In this document: piece after piece, positions 34,152 through 41,399 of the stretch
How the letters are laid out: each line of letters starts with the position of its first letter
Numbering within the stretch: position 1 is the stretch's first letter
Origin: an uncultured Bacteroidia bacterium
GTDB taxonomy: Bacteria > Bacteroidota > Bacteroidia > Bacteroidales > UBA932
Assembly (NCBI GenBank): GCA_902768985.1
Contig: CACXNA010000004.1
Location: 56,424 to 120,423 of the forward strand
Length of the DNA stretch: 64,000 nt
Direction: 5' to 3'
Program-made: the position numbers and the translations under genes
Notes under the pieces: generated by a model
The model's input: only the letters and a program-made list of their open reading frames with translations
What the model was told of the DNA's origin: nothing
Database searches by the model: none

Positions 34152-35069
34152 ATGCACAAGCTCGGGGTCTTCTTGCTGAAGGTGCCGCTCCGCCTGCTGG
34201 GGCTGCTGCCGCTGCGCGTCCACTACGCGCTGGGGCGCTTCGTGGCCTGGCTGGCTGAGGACGTCGTGCGCTACCGCCGCGACGTGGTGATGCACAACCT
34301 CACCAAAGCCTTCCCCGAGAAGAACGTCTGGGACCTGAAGCCCATCCGCAAGGCCTTCTACCAGCATTTCGGCGAACTGGTCGCCGAAGCGGTCTGGTTC
34401 GGCGGATGCCGGAATGCCAAACGGCTGCGCCGCGCCCGCCTGGTGGAGGTGGAGAATCCCGAAGTGGCCGCGCGCCTCTTCGAGGCCGCGCCGAGCATGG
34501 TCGTCATGTACTCGCACTGCGGCAACTGGGAGCTCTACGGCGGCATCGAGTCCTACAACTACACCGACAAGCCGCTCCCCTTCAACGAGCAGAACTTCTG
34601 CGTGGTGTACCGGGAATTGTCCAGCCGCGCGTGGGACGATGTCATGCGGGACAACCGCTTCGCGCCCCTGAAGGACCGCAAGCACTTCCCCGGCTACATC
34701 GAGACCAAGGATCTCATCCGCTACGCCTACTCGCACCGCGACGAGAAGAAGATTTACAACGTCAACACCGACCAGCGTCCCTATTTCGAATCGCCCGCCA
34801 ACATGGACGTCGACTTCTTCGGCCAGCAGGTGCAGACGATGACGGGCGCCGCCGCGCTCGCGCGCAAGCTTGGCATGAGCATTGCGTATCTGTCCATGCG
34901 GCGCGAGCGCCGGGGGCACTACGTGATGCGCTACGAGCCCATCTGCGAAGACGCGTCGAAGCTTGGCGTGGCGGAGATCATGCAGCAGTACTACCGGCTC
35001 GTGGAGGCCGACATCCGGCAGCAGCCGGAGAATTATCTCTGGACTCATCAACGTTTCGCAAGAACGTAA
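34152..35069 (+). CDS. Lysophospholipid / lipid A-type acyltransferase (LpxL-HtrB family)
   Basis: This 305-residue membrane-anchored acyltransferase has an N-terminal hydrophobic anchor (LGVFLLKVPLRLLGLLPLRVHYALGRFVAWL). The catalytic HX4E motif is SHCGNWELYGG, with His and Glu both present, and a later region is NVNTDQRPYFESPANMDVDFFGQQVQTMTGAAALARKLG. This is the secondary acyltransferase fold that acylates lipid A or ornithine-type lipids. It starts three bases after the transporter gene and is probably co-transcribed; the lipid acceptor is not evident. Confidence 0.87.
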   Translation: MHKLGVFLLKVPLRLLGLLPLRVHYALGRFVAWLAEDVVRYRRDVVMHNLTKAFPEKNVWDLKPIRKAFYQHFGELVAEAVWFGGCRNAKRLRRARLVEVENPEVAARLFEAAPSMVVMYSHCGNWELYGGIESYNYTDKPLPFNEQNFCVVYRELSSRAWDDVMRDNRFAPLKDRKHFPGYIETKDLIRYAYSHRDEKKIYNVNTDQRPYFESPANMDVDFFGQQVQTMTGAAALARKLGMSIAYLSMRRERRGHYVMRYEPICEDASKLGVAEIMQQYYRLVEADIRQQPENYLWTHQRFART

Positions 35070-35084
35070 AATACTCATAAAGCT

Positions 35085-36539
35085 ATGACCATCAAAGAAT
35101 TGAAACCTCAGGTTGTTTGGAACAACTTCTATGGACTTACCCGCTGCCCGCGTCCCTCGAAGCATGAGGAGATCGTGCGCCAGCACCTGCTCGACTGGGC
35201 CAAGGAGCACAAGGTCGAGGCGTTCGCCGACGAGACCGGCAACGTGATTATGCGCATCCCCGCCACCCCCGGTTACGAGAACCGCAAGGGTGTCGTGCTC
35301 CAGGGCCACATGGACATGGTGCCGCAGAAGACCGCGGACACCGTCCACGACTTCCTGAAGGACCCGATCAATACCGTCATCGACGGCGAATGGGTCACCG
35401 CCGTGGGCACCACGCTCGGCGCCGACAACGGCATGGGCGTCGCCATGGCGATGTCCGTCGCCGAGGACAAGAGCGTCAAGCACGGCCCCATCGAGGTCCT
35501 CGTGACCTACGACGAGGAGACGGGCATGACCGGCGCCGAGGCCCTCAAGCCGGGCCTCCTGAAGGGTGACATCCTCCTCAACCTCGACTCCGAGGACGAG
35601 AACGAGCTCTGCATCGGCTGCGCCGGCGGCCTGGACGCCGAGGCGGACTTCAAGTACAAGAGCCTGCCCGTCCCTGCGGGCTACGTGGGCTACAAGATCG
35701 AGATCAAGGGCCTGTCCGGCGGCCACTCCGGCATGGACATCTCCCTCTACCGCGGCAACGCCAACAAGATCATGGTCCGCACCCTCATCCCTATGCTCGA
35801 GCGCTATGGCGCCAAGGTGGCCGACTTCAACGGCGGCAGCCTGCGCAACGCCATCCCGTTCGAGGCGGACGCCGTGATCGCCCTGCCTAAGGAGAAGGCG
35901 ACCGCCGCTCTCCGCTATGCCAACGAGATCCTCAAGATCTGCCGCGAGCGCTTCAAGGAAAGCGACCCGGGCTTCCAGTGGAGCATCACCAAGGTCAACA
36001 AGCCCGCCCGCTGCATCGAGGACGCCGTGATCCTGAACGCCTGCAAGGCCATCGCCGTCTGCCCGTCCAACGTGATCCGCATGAGCCAGACCATGCAGGG
36101 CCTCACCGAGACCTCCATTAACCTGGCCGTCGTGCGCTGCAAGCGCGGCCACCTCACGGTCAACTCCCTGCTCCGCAGCGCCATGAACACCGCCAAGCAG
36201 GACCTCGCCTTGCGCGTGAAGTACATCTTCGAGTTCGCCGGCGCCAAGATCAAGTTCTTCGGCGGCTACCCGGGCTGGACGCCCAAGCCGGACACGCCGA
36301 TCAACAAGTTGATCAACGACATGCACGTCAAGCTCTACGGCAAGCCGATGAACGTCCTCGCCACCCACGGCGGCCTGGAGTGCGCGCTGCTCGGTGCCAA
36401 GTATCCCAACTGGGAGATGGTCTCCATCGGCCCCACCGTCCTCTATCCGCACTCTCCGGACGAGCGCGTCAACATCGCCTCTGTCCAGCGGAGCTGGGAC
36501 CTGCTGAAGGCCGTCCTAGAGAATATTCCTGAGAAATAG
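35085..36539 (+). CDS. pepD: Aminoacyl-histidine dipeptidase (Xaa-His/beta-Ala-His)
   Basis: This 484-residue M20-family metallopeptidase hydrolyses dipeptides such as Xaa-His. Metal-site motifs are VVLQGHMDMVPQK (His and catalytic Asp), GADNGMGVAMAMSV (bridging Asp), VTYDEETGMTGAEAL (Glu-Glu), and the late ATHGGLECALL. A lid domain lies between about 200 and 400 (GLSGGHSGMDI). The length equals the PepD family standard. It follows a peptide transporter gene, so peptide use is the probable shared theme. Confidence 0.92.
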   Translation: MTIKELKPQVVWNNFYGLTRCPRPSKHEEIVRQHLLDWAKEHKVEAFADETGNVIMRIPATPGYENRKGVVLQGHMDMVPQKTADTVHDFLKDPINTVIDGEWVTAVGTTLGADNGMGVAMAMSVAEDKSVKHGPIEVLVTYDEETGMTGAEALKPGLLKGDILLNLDSEDENELCIGCAGGLDAEADFKYKSLPVPAGYVGYKIEIKGLSGGHSGMDISLYRGNANKIMVRTLIPMLERYGAKVADFNGGSLRNAIPFEADAVIALPKEKATAALRYANEILKICRERFKESDPGFQWSITKVNKPARCIEDAVILNACKAIAVCPSNVIRMSQTMQGLTETSINLAVVRCKRGHLTVNSLLRSAMNTAKQDLALRVKYIFEFAGAKIKFFGGYPGWTPKPDTPINKLINDMHVKLYGKPMNVLATHGGLECALLGAKYPNWEMVSIGPTVLYPHSPDERVNIASVQRSWDLLKAVLENIPEK

Positions 36540-36542
36540 GAT

Positions 36543-37127
36543 TTGCCCAAGCTGTATATCATATCAGGCTGCAACGGATCCGGCAAGACAACAGCGTCCT
36601 ACACGCTCTTGCCGGATCTGTTGAATTGCCGGGAGTTCGTGAACTCGGACGAGTTCGCCAAGAGTTTCTCGCCTTTCGACCCGGGTGCGGCGTCCGTGAC
36701 GGCCAGCCGCTACATGTTGATGAAGATCAACTATCTGCTGGAGCGGAAGGCGGACTTCGCGATCGAGACGACGCTCGCGACCCGCTCGCTGTTGCAGATC
36801 GTGCGGCAGGCGCAGCAGCAGAACTACGAGACGACGGTCCTGTATTTCTGGCTGAATTCGCCGGAGCTCGCCATCGAGCGGGTGCGGGACCGCGTGGAGT
36901 CCGGCGGCCACCACATCCCCGACGCCGTGATCCGGCGCCGCTATGTGATGGGCCTGCAGTATCTCTTCGACGTGTACATCCCGGTCATCGACCGCTGGAT
37001 CCTGGCGGACAATTCCAAGCCGCCTTTCTCGGTCGTGGCCGAGGGGTCGAAGGATGTGATCTACATCAAGGACAACGAGAAGTATCAACTTATTCAGCGT
37101 ATTGCGCATCCCAATGAATCCGTGTGA
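36543..37127 (+). CDS. Zeta-toxin-like P-loop ATPase/kinase
   Basis: This 194-residue P-loop protein opens PKLYIISGCNGSGKTTASYTLLPDLL (Walker A GCNGSGKT). It then has FVNSDEFAKSFSPFDP, where the Asp follows the zeta-toxin pattern N-x-D-x-I/F, and DFAIETTLATRSLL, VLYFWLNSPELAIERVRDRVESGGHHIPDAVIRRRY (an R-rich lid with G-G-H-x-I-P). It belongs to the 'predicted ABC-type ATPase'/zeta-like group, which has kinase folds but is often unlinked to toxin-antitoxin function. The start is a TTG three bases after the pepD stop; no ATG occurs for about 170 bases. No epsilon-like antitoxin is nearby. It overlaps tldD by 14 bases. Confidence 0.8.
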   Translation: MPKLYIISGCNGSGKTTASYTLLPDLLNCREFVNSDEFAKSFSPFDPGAASVTASRYMLMKINYLLERKADFAIETTLATRSLLQIVRQAQQQNYETTVLYFWLNSPELAIERVRDRVESGGHHIPDAVIRRRYVMGLQYLFDVYIPVIDRWILADNSKPPFSVVAEGSKDVIYIKDNEKYQLIQRIAHPNESV

Positions 37128-38625
37128 CCGTTTTGGCGTGAGCGAAGAGCAGCTTCGCGCGCTCGTGGCCGAGGGGCTGCGGGCGGGCGGCGACTGGTGT
37201 GACCTTTATTTCGAGGACACGTCCTACCACGACCTGCTCCTCCGCGACGGGGTCGTCGGCTCCGGCGGCTACCACGTCGACTACGGCTGCGGCATCCGCG
37301 TCCTGAAGGGCGAAAAAACCGGCTACGCCTACGCCGAATCTACAGATTATCAATCCCTGCGAAGCGCCGCCATCGCTGCTGGCAGTATTGCAGCAACCGT
37401 TGCTCCGTTCCGCGGCGGCCAGCCCCGTCAGACGTCCGGCTGCGCCGGACCCTTCCCACAGACTACGTCTGCGGGCCCCTCCCTCTTACGAAGCCGAGGG
37501 TGGCTACGGTCTGCCGAGGCTGCCGCCGTCTCCACTCCGCCGGTTGCTGCCTACTATAATGAACTGCTACCGTGGGAGGATGCGGAGGTGGCGGGATTTA
37601 TTCCGTTTCTGAAGCGGATCGAGGCGGGGATCCGGGCGCGGGACAGCCGCGTCCTGAAGGTCGTCGCCATCCTGTCGTACTCCGTCAGCGACATCCTGAT
37701 GTACAACTCCCTCGGCGAGCTGACCACGGACCACCGCCCTTTGGGCAGCATATCTGTCCAGGTCATCTTCCAGCAAGGCAAGCGCACGGAAAACAACACC
37801 GTCTCGCGCAGCCTGCGCATGGGCGCCGAATTCGTCAGCGACGCCGTGCTCGAAGACCTCGTCAGCCGCACCGTCGAAGGCATGGACGCCCGCTTCGAGG
37901 CGCGCCGGCCCAAGGGCGGGCAGATGCCCGTCGTGATGGGCGCCGGCGCCTCCGGCATCCTGCTCCACGAGGCCATGGGCCACGCCTTCGAGGCCGACTT
38001 CAACCGCAAGGGGCAGTCCATCTTCAGCGACCGCATGGGCCAGCGCATCTGCCGTCCCGGCATCAACATCCTGGACGACGCCACAGTGCCCGCCAGCCGC
38101 GGCGCCTGCAACTACGACGACGAGGGCGTGCCCGGCCAGAAAACCTACATGGTCACGGACGGCGTCCTGACCTCCTATCTCCACGACCGCATCAGCGCGG
38201 GCTTCTACGGCGTGGCCCCGACGGGCAACGGCCGGCGGGAGTCGTTCCGCTACAACCCCATTCCGCGCATGCGGACGACCTACATGGAGAGCGGCCCCGA
38301 CGGGACGCGGGAGGACCTGATCGCTTCCGTAAAACGGGGAATTTACGTAGACCAGTTCGCGAACGGACAGGTCAAGATCGGCGAAGGGGATTTCACCTTC
38401 TTCGTCAAAAGCGGCTTCCTCATCGAGGGCGGCCGGCTGACGATGCCCGTCAAGGACATCAACATCATCGGCAACGGGCCGCAGGCCCTGGCCGACATCC
38501 AGGCGGTCGCGGGCGACCTGCGGATCGACGAGGGCACCTGGACCTGCGGGAAGGAGCAGAGCGTCGCCGTGTCCTGCGGCATTCCTTCCGTATTGATTGG
38601 AAATTTAACGGTCGGAGGAGAGTAA
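37114..38625 (+). CDS. tldD: TldD metalloprotease homologue with in-frame repeat insertion
   Basis: This 503-residue protein is the catalytic half of the TldD/TldE (PmbA) protease, which trims unfolded peptides and processes some microcin and PQQ-type precursors. The zinc motif is LLHEAMGHAFEADF (His285-Glu-x3-His). The end LTMPVKDINIIGNGPQALADIQAV is typical. It carries an insertion at about residues 101-128, encoded by a repeat (37416-37497) shared with the partner gene, in a loop before NELLPWEDAEVAGFIPFLKRIE. The reading frame stays open, so it may still be functional. The start ATG at 37114 is chosen over an upstream TTG. Confidence 0.85.
   Translation: MNPCDRFGVSEEQLRALVAEGLRAGGDWCDLYFEDTSYHDLLLRDGVVGSGGYHVDYGCGIRVLKGEKTGYAYAESTDYQSLRSAAIAAGSIAATVAPFRGGQPRQTSGCAGPFPQTTSAGPSLLRSRGWLRSAEAAAVSTPPVAAYYNELLPWEDAEVAGFIPFLKRIEAGIRARDSRVLKVVAILSYSVSDILMYNSLGELTTDHRPLGSISVQVIFQQGKRTENNTVSRSLRMGAEFVSDAVLEDLVSRTVEGMDARFEARRPKGGQMPVVMGAGASGILLHEAMGHAFEADFNRKGQSIFSDRMGQRICRPGINILDDATVPASRGACNYDDEGVPGQKTYMVTDGVLTSYLHDRISAGFYGVAPTGNGRRESFRYNPIPRMRTTYMESGPDGTREDLIASVKRGIYVDQFANGQVKIGEGDFTFFVKSGFLIEGGRLTMPVKDINIIGNGPQALADIQAVAGDLRIDEGTWTCGKEQSVAVSCGIPSVLIGNLTVGGE
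37416..37497 (+). repeat. 82-bp in-frame element inside tldD
   Basis: The arms are conserved with the copy in pmbA (39062-39143). A shared GTCCGGC-TGC-GCCGGAC hairpin is followed by a 15-bp variable core (here a CAGAC-TAC-GTCTG hairpin), then GGGCCCCTCCCTCTTACG. Both copies have equal length and the same reading frame, giving the peptide QTSGCAGP...GPSLLRSR. Confidence 0.85.
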
Positions 38626-38626
38626 G

Positions 38627-40150
38627 ATGATTACAGATAAGGAGTTGGACTTCGTCCGGAAAGCACTTGACATGGCCGCGCGCGCCGGCGCCCAGCACGC
38701 CCGCGCGACGCTGTCGCTCAGCGAGGAGGACCTCGTGGCGACGCTCGACGGCGAGGTCGACCGCGTGACGCATTGCGCCGACCGTTCGCTGTCGCTGGCC
38801 CTCTTCGTCGACGGCCGCTTCGGCAGCTATTCGACCAACAAACTCGACGCGGCCTCGCTCGAGGGCTTCATCGCCCGCGCCGTGGCCGCCACCCGCATGG
38901 TCGCGCCGGACCCGCTCCGCGTCCTCCCCGACCCTGCCCGCTGCTGCCACGACGCCCTCACCGGCAACGAACTCGGCCTCGTCGACCCCGCCCGCGAAAA
39001 GGTCTCTCCGGCAGACCGACAGAACATCGCCCTATCCGCCTCTGTTTTGGCTTCGCTCCACGGCAGCCAGCCTCTCCAGACGTCCGGCTGCGCCGGACCC
39101 CTCCCCTTGCTAGCGCAAACGGGCCCCTCCCTCTTACGGAGCCGGCTCGAAGAGAAAATGTCCCCTTGCAGGGGACTACAGGGGTTAGAGAACAAGCCAG
39201 CTTGCTGGCTACGTTCTGGAGGGGCTGCTGCCGATTCCGCTGCGCCAACAGAGGCGAAGTATCAGATTATTTCTGAAGAAGGAGAATATAGCGATAGTAT
39301 CTACGAGACGGTGGTGATGGACACGAACGGGGTGTGCTGCAGACACAGTGAGACTTCGTTTGATTATGGCGTGGAGATTACGATTGAGAGCGAGGGCGAG
39401 AAATACAGCGGCTACTGGTGGGACGCCTCCTCGCGCCTCGCGGAACTGGACGCCCCGGCGTGCGGCCGCCAGGCCCTCGCGCGCGCCGTCGGCCAGATCG
39501 GCTCCGCGCCCGTCGCCGGCGGCCGCTACACCGCCGTCATCGACGCGGAGATGGCCTCCAAGGTCGTCTCCCCGATCCTCCGCGCCCTGAGCGGCTACGC
39601 CATCCAGCAGAACAACTCCTTCCTGATGGACAGCCTCGGGCGGCAGGTATTCCCCGAAGGGCTCAGCATCCTGGACGTTCCCCGCATCCCCGGGCAGACC
39701 TGCTCCAAATACTTTGACTCCGAAGGCGTTGCGACCGTCGAGGCCCCCGTCGTCGAGGCCGGCGTCGTGAAGCAATACTTCATCAACAGCTACATGGCCG
39801 GGAAGCTCCAGATGGCCCCGACAGTCGAAGACGCCACCCGCCCCAAGGTCCTCCCCTGGCCCTGCGCCGGCCTGGACCGCGACGCAATCCTGCGTCGCTG
39901 CGGCAGCGGCATCCTGGTCACCGACTTCAACGGCGGCAACAGCAACCCCGTGACCGGAGACTTCTCCTACGGCATCGAAGGCTACTGGTTTGAGGACGGC
40001 AAGATCGTCCGCCCTGTGAGCGGCATGCTGATGACCGGCAACTTCCTCACGCTGTGGTCGCGCCTGCTCGCCGCCGGCGACGACGCGCGCCCCTGCCAGA
40101 CCAAGCTTGTCCCGACCCTCGCCTTCGCGGAAGTAGATTTTAGCGGATGA
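38627..40150 (+). CDS. pmbA: PmbA/TldE homologue with in-frame repeat insertion
   Basis: This 507-residue partner of TldD lacks the HExxxH metal site, as expected for TldE. Visible family parts: DGEVDRVTHCADRSLSLALFVDGRFGSYSTN, the central DTNGVCCRHSETSFDYGVEI, and the C-terminal GLSILDVPRIPGQTCSKYFDSEGVATVEAPVVEAGVVKQYFINSYMAGKLQ and GILVTDFNGGNSNPVTGDFSYGIEGYW. It is about 60 residues longer than usual. The extra is a repeat-encoded block (about residues 146-200) holding the element shared with tldD plus further small palindromes. It starts one base after the tldD stop, so the pair is an operon. Confidence 0.85.
   Translation: MITDKELDFVRKALDMAARAGAQHARATLSLSEEDLVATLDGEVDRVTHCADRSLSLALFVDGRFGSYSTNKLDAASLEGFIARAVAATRMVAPDPLRVLPDPARCCHDALTGNELGLVDPAREKVSPADRQNIALSASVLASLHGSQPLQTSGCAGPLPLLAQTGPSLLRSRLEEKMSPCRGLQGLENKPACWLRSGGAAADSAAPTEAKYQIISEEGEYSDSIYETVVMDTNGVCCRHSETSFDYGVEITIESEGEKYSGYWWDASSRLAELDAPACGRQALARAVGQIGSAPVAGGRYTAVIDAEMASKVVSPILRALSGYAIQQNNSFLMDSLGRQVFPEGLSILDVPRIPGQTCSKYFDSEGVATVEAPVVEAGVVKQYFINSYMAGKLQMAPTVEDATRPKVLPWPCAGLDRDAILRRCGSGILVTDFNGGNSNPVTGDFSYGIEGYWFEDGKIVRPVSGMLMTGNFLTLWSRLLAAGDDARPCQTKLVPTLAFAEVDFSG
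39062..39143 (+). repeat. 82-bp in-frame element inside pmbA
   Basis: Same arms as the tldD copy, including the GTCCGGC-TGC-GCCGGAC hairpin, but the 15-bp core is replaced by a different hairpin (TTGC-TAGC-GCAA). It is followed to about 39226 by more palindromic modules: CCCCT-TGC-AGGGG at 39162-39174 and AGCCAGCTTGCTGGCT at 39195-39210, all kept in frame. Confidence 0.85.
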
Positions 40151-40212
40151 GCCTTTTCTTCCGCTTTTCCTTGTGAGCTGCAACTCATTGAGGATTAGCG
40201 GAATATAGATTT

Positions 40213-40239
40213 ATACTCCCCCGGTTTTGGGGGTAGTAC
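40213..40239 (+). terminator. Hairpin after pmbA, possible terminator
   Basis: TACTCCCCC pairs with GGGGGTAGTA (one bulged T; loop GGTTTT). There is no strong T-run, so its role as a terminator is uncertain. It opens the 583-base gene-free stretch 40151-40733. Confidence 0.4.
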
Positions 40240-40279
40240 AAAATAGTAAAATACTGAGTATTAGACAAATACTGCTCAC

Positions 40280-40325
40280 AGCGAAAACGAAAGCGAAAAC
40301 GAAAGCGAAAGCGGAGAAAACAGAA
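40280..40325 (+). repeat. GAAARC hexamer run
   Basis: Five near-perfect hexamers alternate GAAAAC and GAAAGC (40282-40311), followed by looser GAAAAC units. The strand is purine-only apart from the C. It directly precedes the slyD leader repeats. Confidence 0.7.
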
Positions 40326-40335
40326 AACAAACAGA

Positions 40336-40377
40336 ATGACAAATGTTGTTTTACATAAGTTTATGACTTATAAATAA
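40336..40377 (+). CDS. Putative leader mini-ORF 1 (13 codons)
   Basis: ATG to TAA encodes MTNVVLHKFMTYK. It occupies the same place in its repeat unit as the two better conserved mini-ORFs but shares little peptide sequence. Translation is not shown. Confidence 0.25.
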   Translation: MTNVVLHKFMTYK

Positions 40378-40458
40378 TTACGAAAATAACCAGGTACTTT
40401 TGGCACCGGTTAGTTTCAGAAAAGATTGATTAATAATGAATTATGAAAAACAGCAGAG

Positions 40459-40503
40459 ATGAACAGCAGGGGCGGGATGGTAATGTTTTATGTAAATTAT
40501 TAA
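40459..40503 (+). CDS. Putative leader mini-ORF 2 (14 codons)
   Basis: It encodes MNSRGGMVMFYVNY and ends in TAA. The ATG lies in the context CAGCAGAGATGAA, which is repeated as CAGAGAGATGAA at slyD itself. The peptide differs from the next copy by one residue. Confidence 0.35.
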   Translation: MNSRGGMVMFYVNY

Positions 40504-40596
40504 CTGATAAAGATTTTACAAAAGTAACTGGGAATCTGAGAAGCCAGTTAGTTTCATAAATAATTGACTAATAATAGATTATGGAAAACAGCAGAG

Positions 40597-40641
40597 ATGA
40601 ACAGCAGGGACGGGATGGTAATGTTTTATGTAAATTATTGA
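40597..40641 (+). CDS. Putative leader mini-ORF 3 (14 codons)
   Basis: It encodes MNSRDGMVMFYVNY and ends in TGA. Between this and the previous copy only one codon (Gly to Asp) and the stop (TAA to TGA) differ. Such recent duplicates cannot show selection by themselves. Confidence 0.35.
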   Translation: MNSRDGMVMFYVNY

Positions 40642-40733
40642 CTGATAAAGATTTACAAAAGTAACTGGGAACTTGAGAGCCTGGTTAGGATTTATAAAAT
40701 ATTGAATATAAATAAATTATAAATAACAGAGAG

Positions 40734-41390
40734 ATGAAAGTAGAGAACAACAAAGTCGTGGCCGTGAGCTACGCACTCGAAGTAGAAGGTAAGATCGCAG
40801 ACAAGTCCGCCCCCGGCAACCCCCTGGAGTACATCCACGGCACCGGCATGCTCCTTCCCAAGTTTGAAGGAGCCCTGGAGGGCAAAGAGCCCGGCGACAA
40901 CTTCGACTTCGTCCTGAGCCCCGAACACGGCTACGGCACCTATGACCCGAAATACCTCGTCGACCTCCCCAAGACGGCCTTCGCCATCGACGGACAGGTG
41001 CGCGAAGACCTCCTGGTCGTCGGCCGCACCATCCCGATGCTGAACCAGGCCGGCCAGGTGGTCCAGGGCACCGTCAGCAAGGTCACGGACACCACCGTCA
41101 CGATGGACTTCAACCACCCGATGGCCGGCAAGACCCTGCACTTCACCGGCAAGGTGGAGAGCGTGCGCGGCGCCACGGACAAGGAGCTGACCGAGGGCCT
41201 GCACGGCGAATACCTCCCGCAGGAGGAAGGCTGCGGTGGCTGCCACGGCGGCGGTTGTCACAAAGAAGACGGCGGCGGTTGCCACAAAGAAGACGGCGAA
41301 TGCTGCGGCAAAGGCAAGGGCGAAGGCCATTGCCACAAGGACGGCGAAGGCGACTGCGGCTGCGGCAAAGAAGGCTGCGACTGCAAATAA
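40734..41390 (+). CDS. slyD: SlyD-like FKBP-type peptidyl-prolyl isomerase with Cys/His-rich tail
   Basis: This 218-residue cytoplasmic prolyl isomerase and chaperone has MKVENNKVVAVSYALEVEGKIADKS, then PLEYIHGTGMLLPKFEGALEGKEPGD (FKBP active-site strand), and SPEHGYGTYDPKYLVDLPKTAF leading into the insert-in-flap domain. The FKBP fold then closes with MDFNHPMAGKTLHFTGKVESVR. From about residue 166 the tail is packed with CGGCHGGGCHKEDGGGCHKEDGECC and similar motifs, the metal-binding end known from E. coli SlyD, where it binds Ni, Zn and other metals for hydrogenase maturation. The unusual leader upstream is described separately. Confidence 0.93.
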   Translation: MKVENNKVVAVSYALEVEGKIADKSAPGNPLEYIHGTGMLLPKFEGALEGKEPGDNFDFVLSPEHGYGTYDPKYLVDLPKTAFAIDGQVREDLLVVGRTIPMLNQAGQVVQGTVSKVTDTTVTMDFNHPMAGKTLHFTGKVESVRGATDKELTEGLHGEYLPQEEGCGGCHGGGCHKEDGGGCHKEDGECCGKGKGEGHCHKDGEGDCGCGKEGCDCK

Positions 41391-41399
41391 AATCGAATA

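Larger units (their letters stand above)
40336..40733 (+). repeat. Tandem leader repeats upstream of slyD
   Basis: Three successive units of 123, 138 and 137 bp each run from an ATG, through a short open frame, to a hairpin, then an AT-rich stretch and a (A)AACAG..AGATGAA-like start region. The slyD ATG at 40734 is the start codon of the next period. Units two and three are nearly identical; the first is degenerate. Hairpins are at 40388-40411, 40525-40550 and 40662-40687, and each ends 47-48 bases before the next ATG. Confidence 0.85.

Noticed and set aside
32451-36452. Open frame of 1333 codons on the minus strand
   Set aside because: It is antisense to four well-supported genes. Its Asp/Val/Ala/His/Glu-rich translation is the usual mirror image of GC-rich codons, and no domain is visible.
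40282-40733. Possible CRISPR array before slyD
   Set aside because: Units are 123-138 bp, contain start codons and hairpins, and have no short-repeat/unique-spacer alternation.
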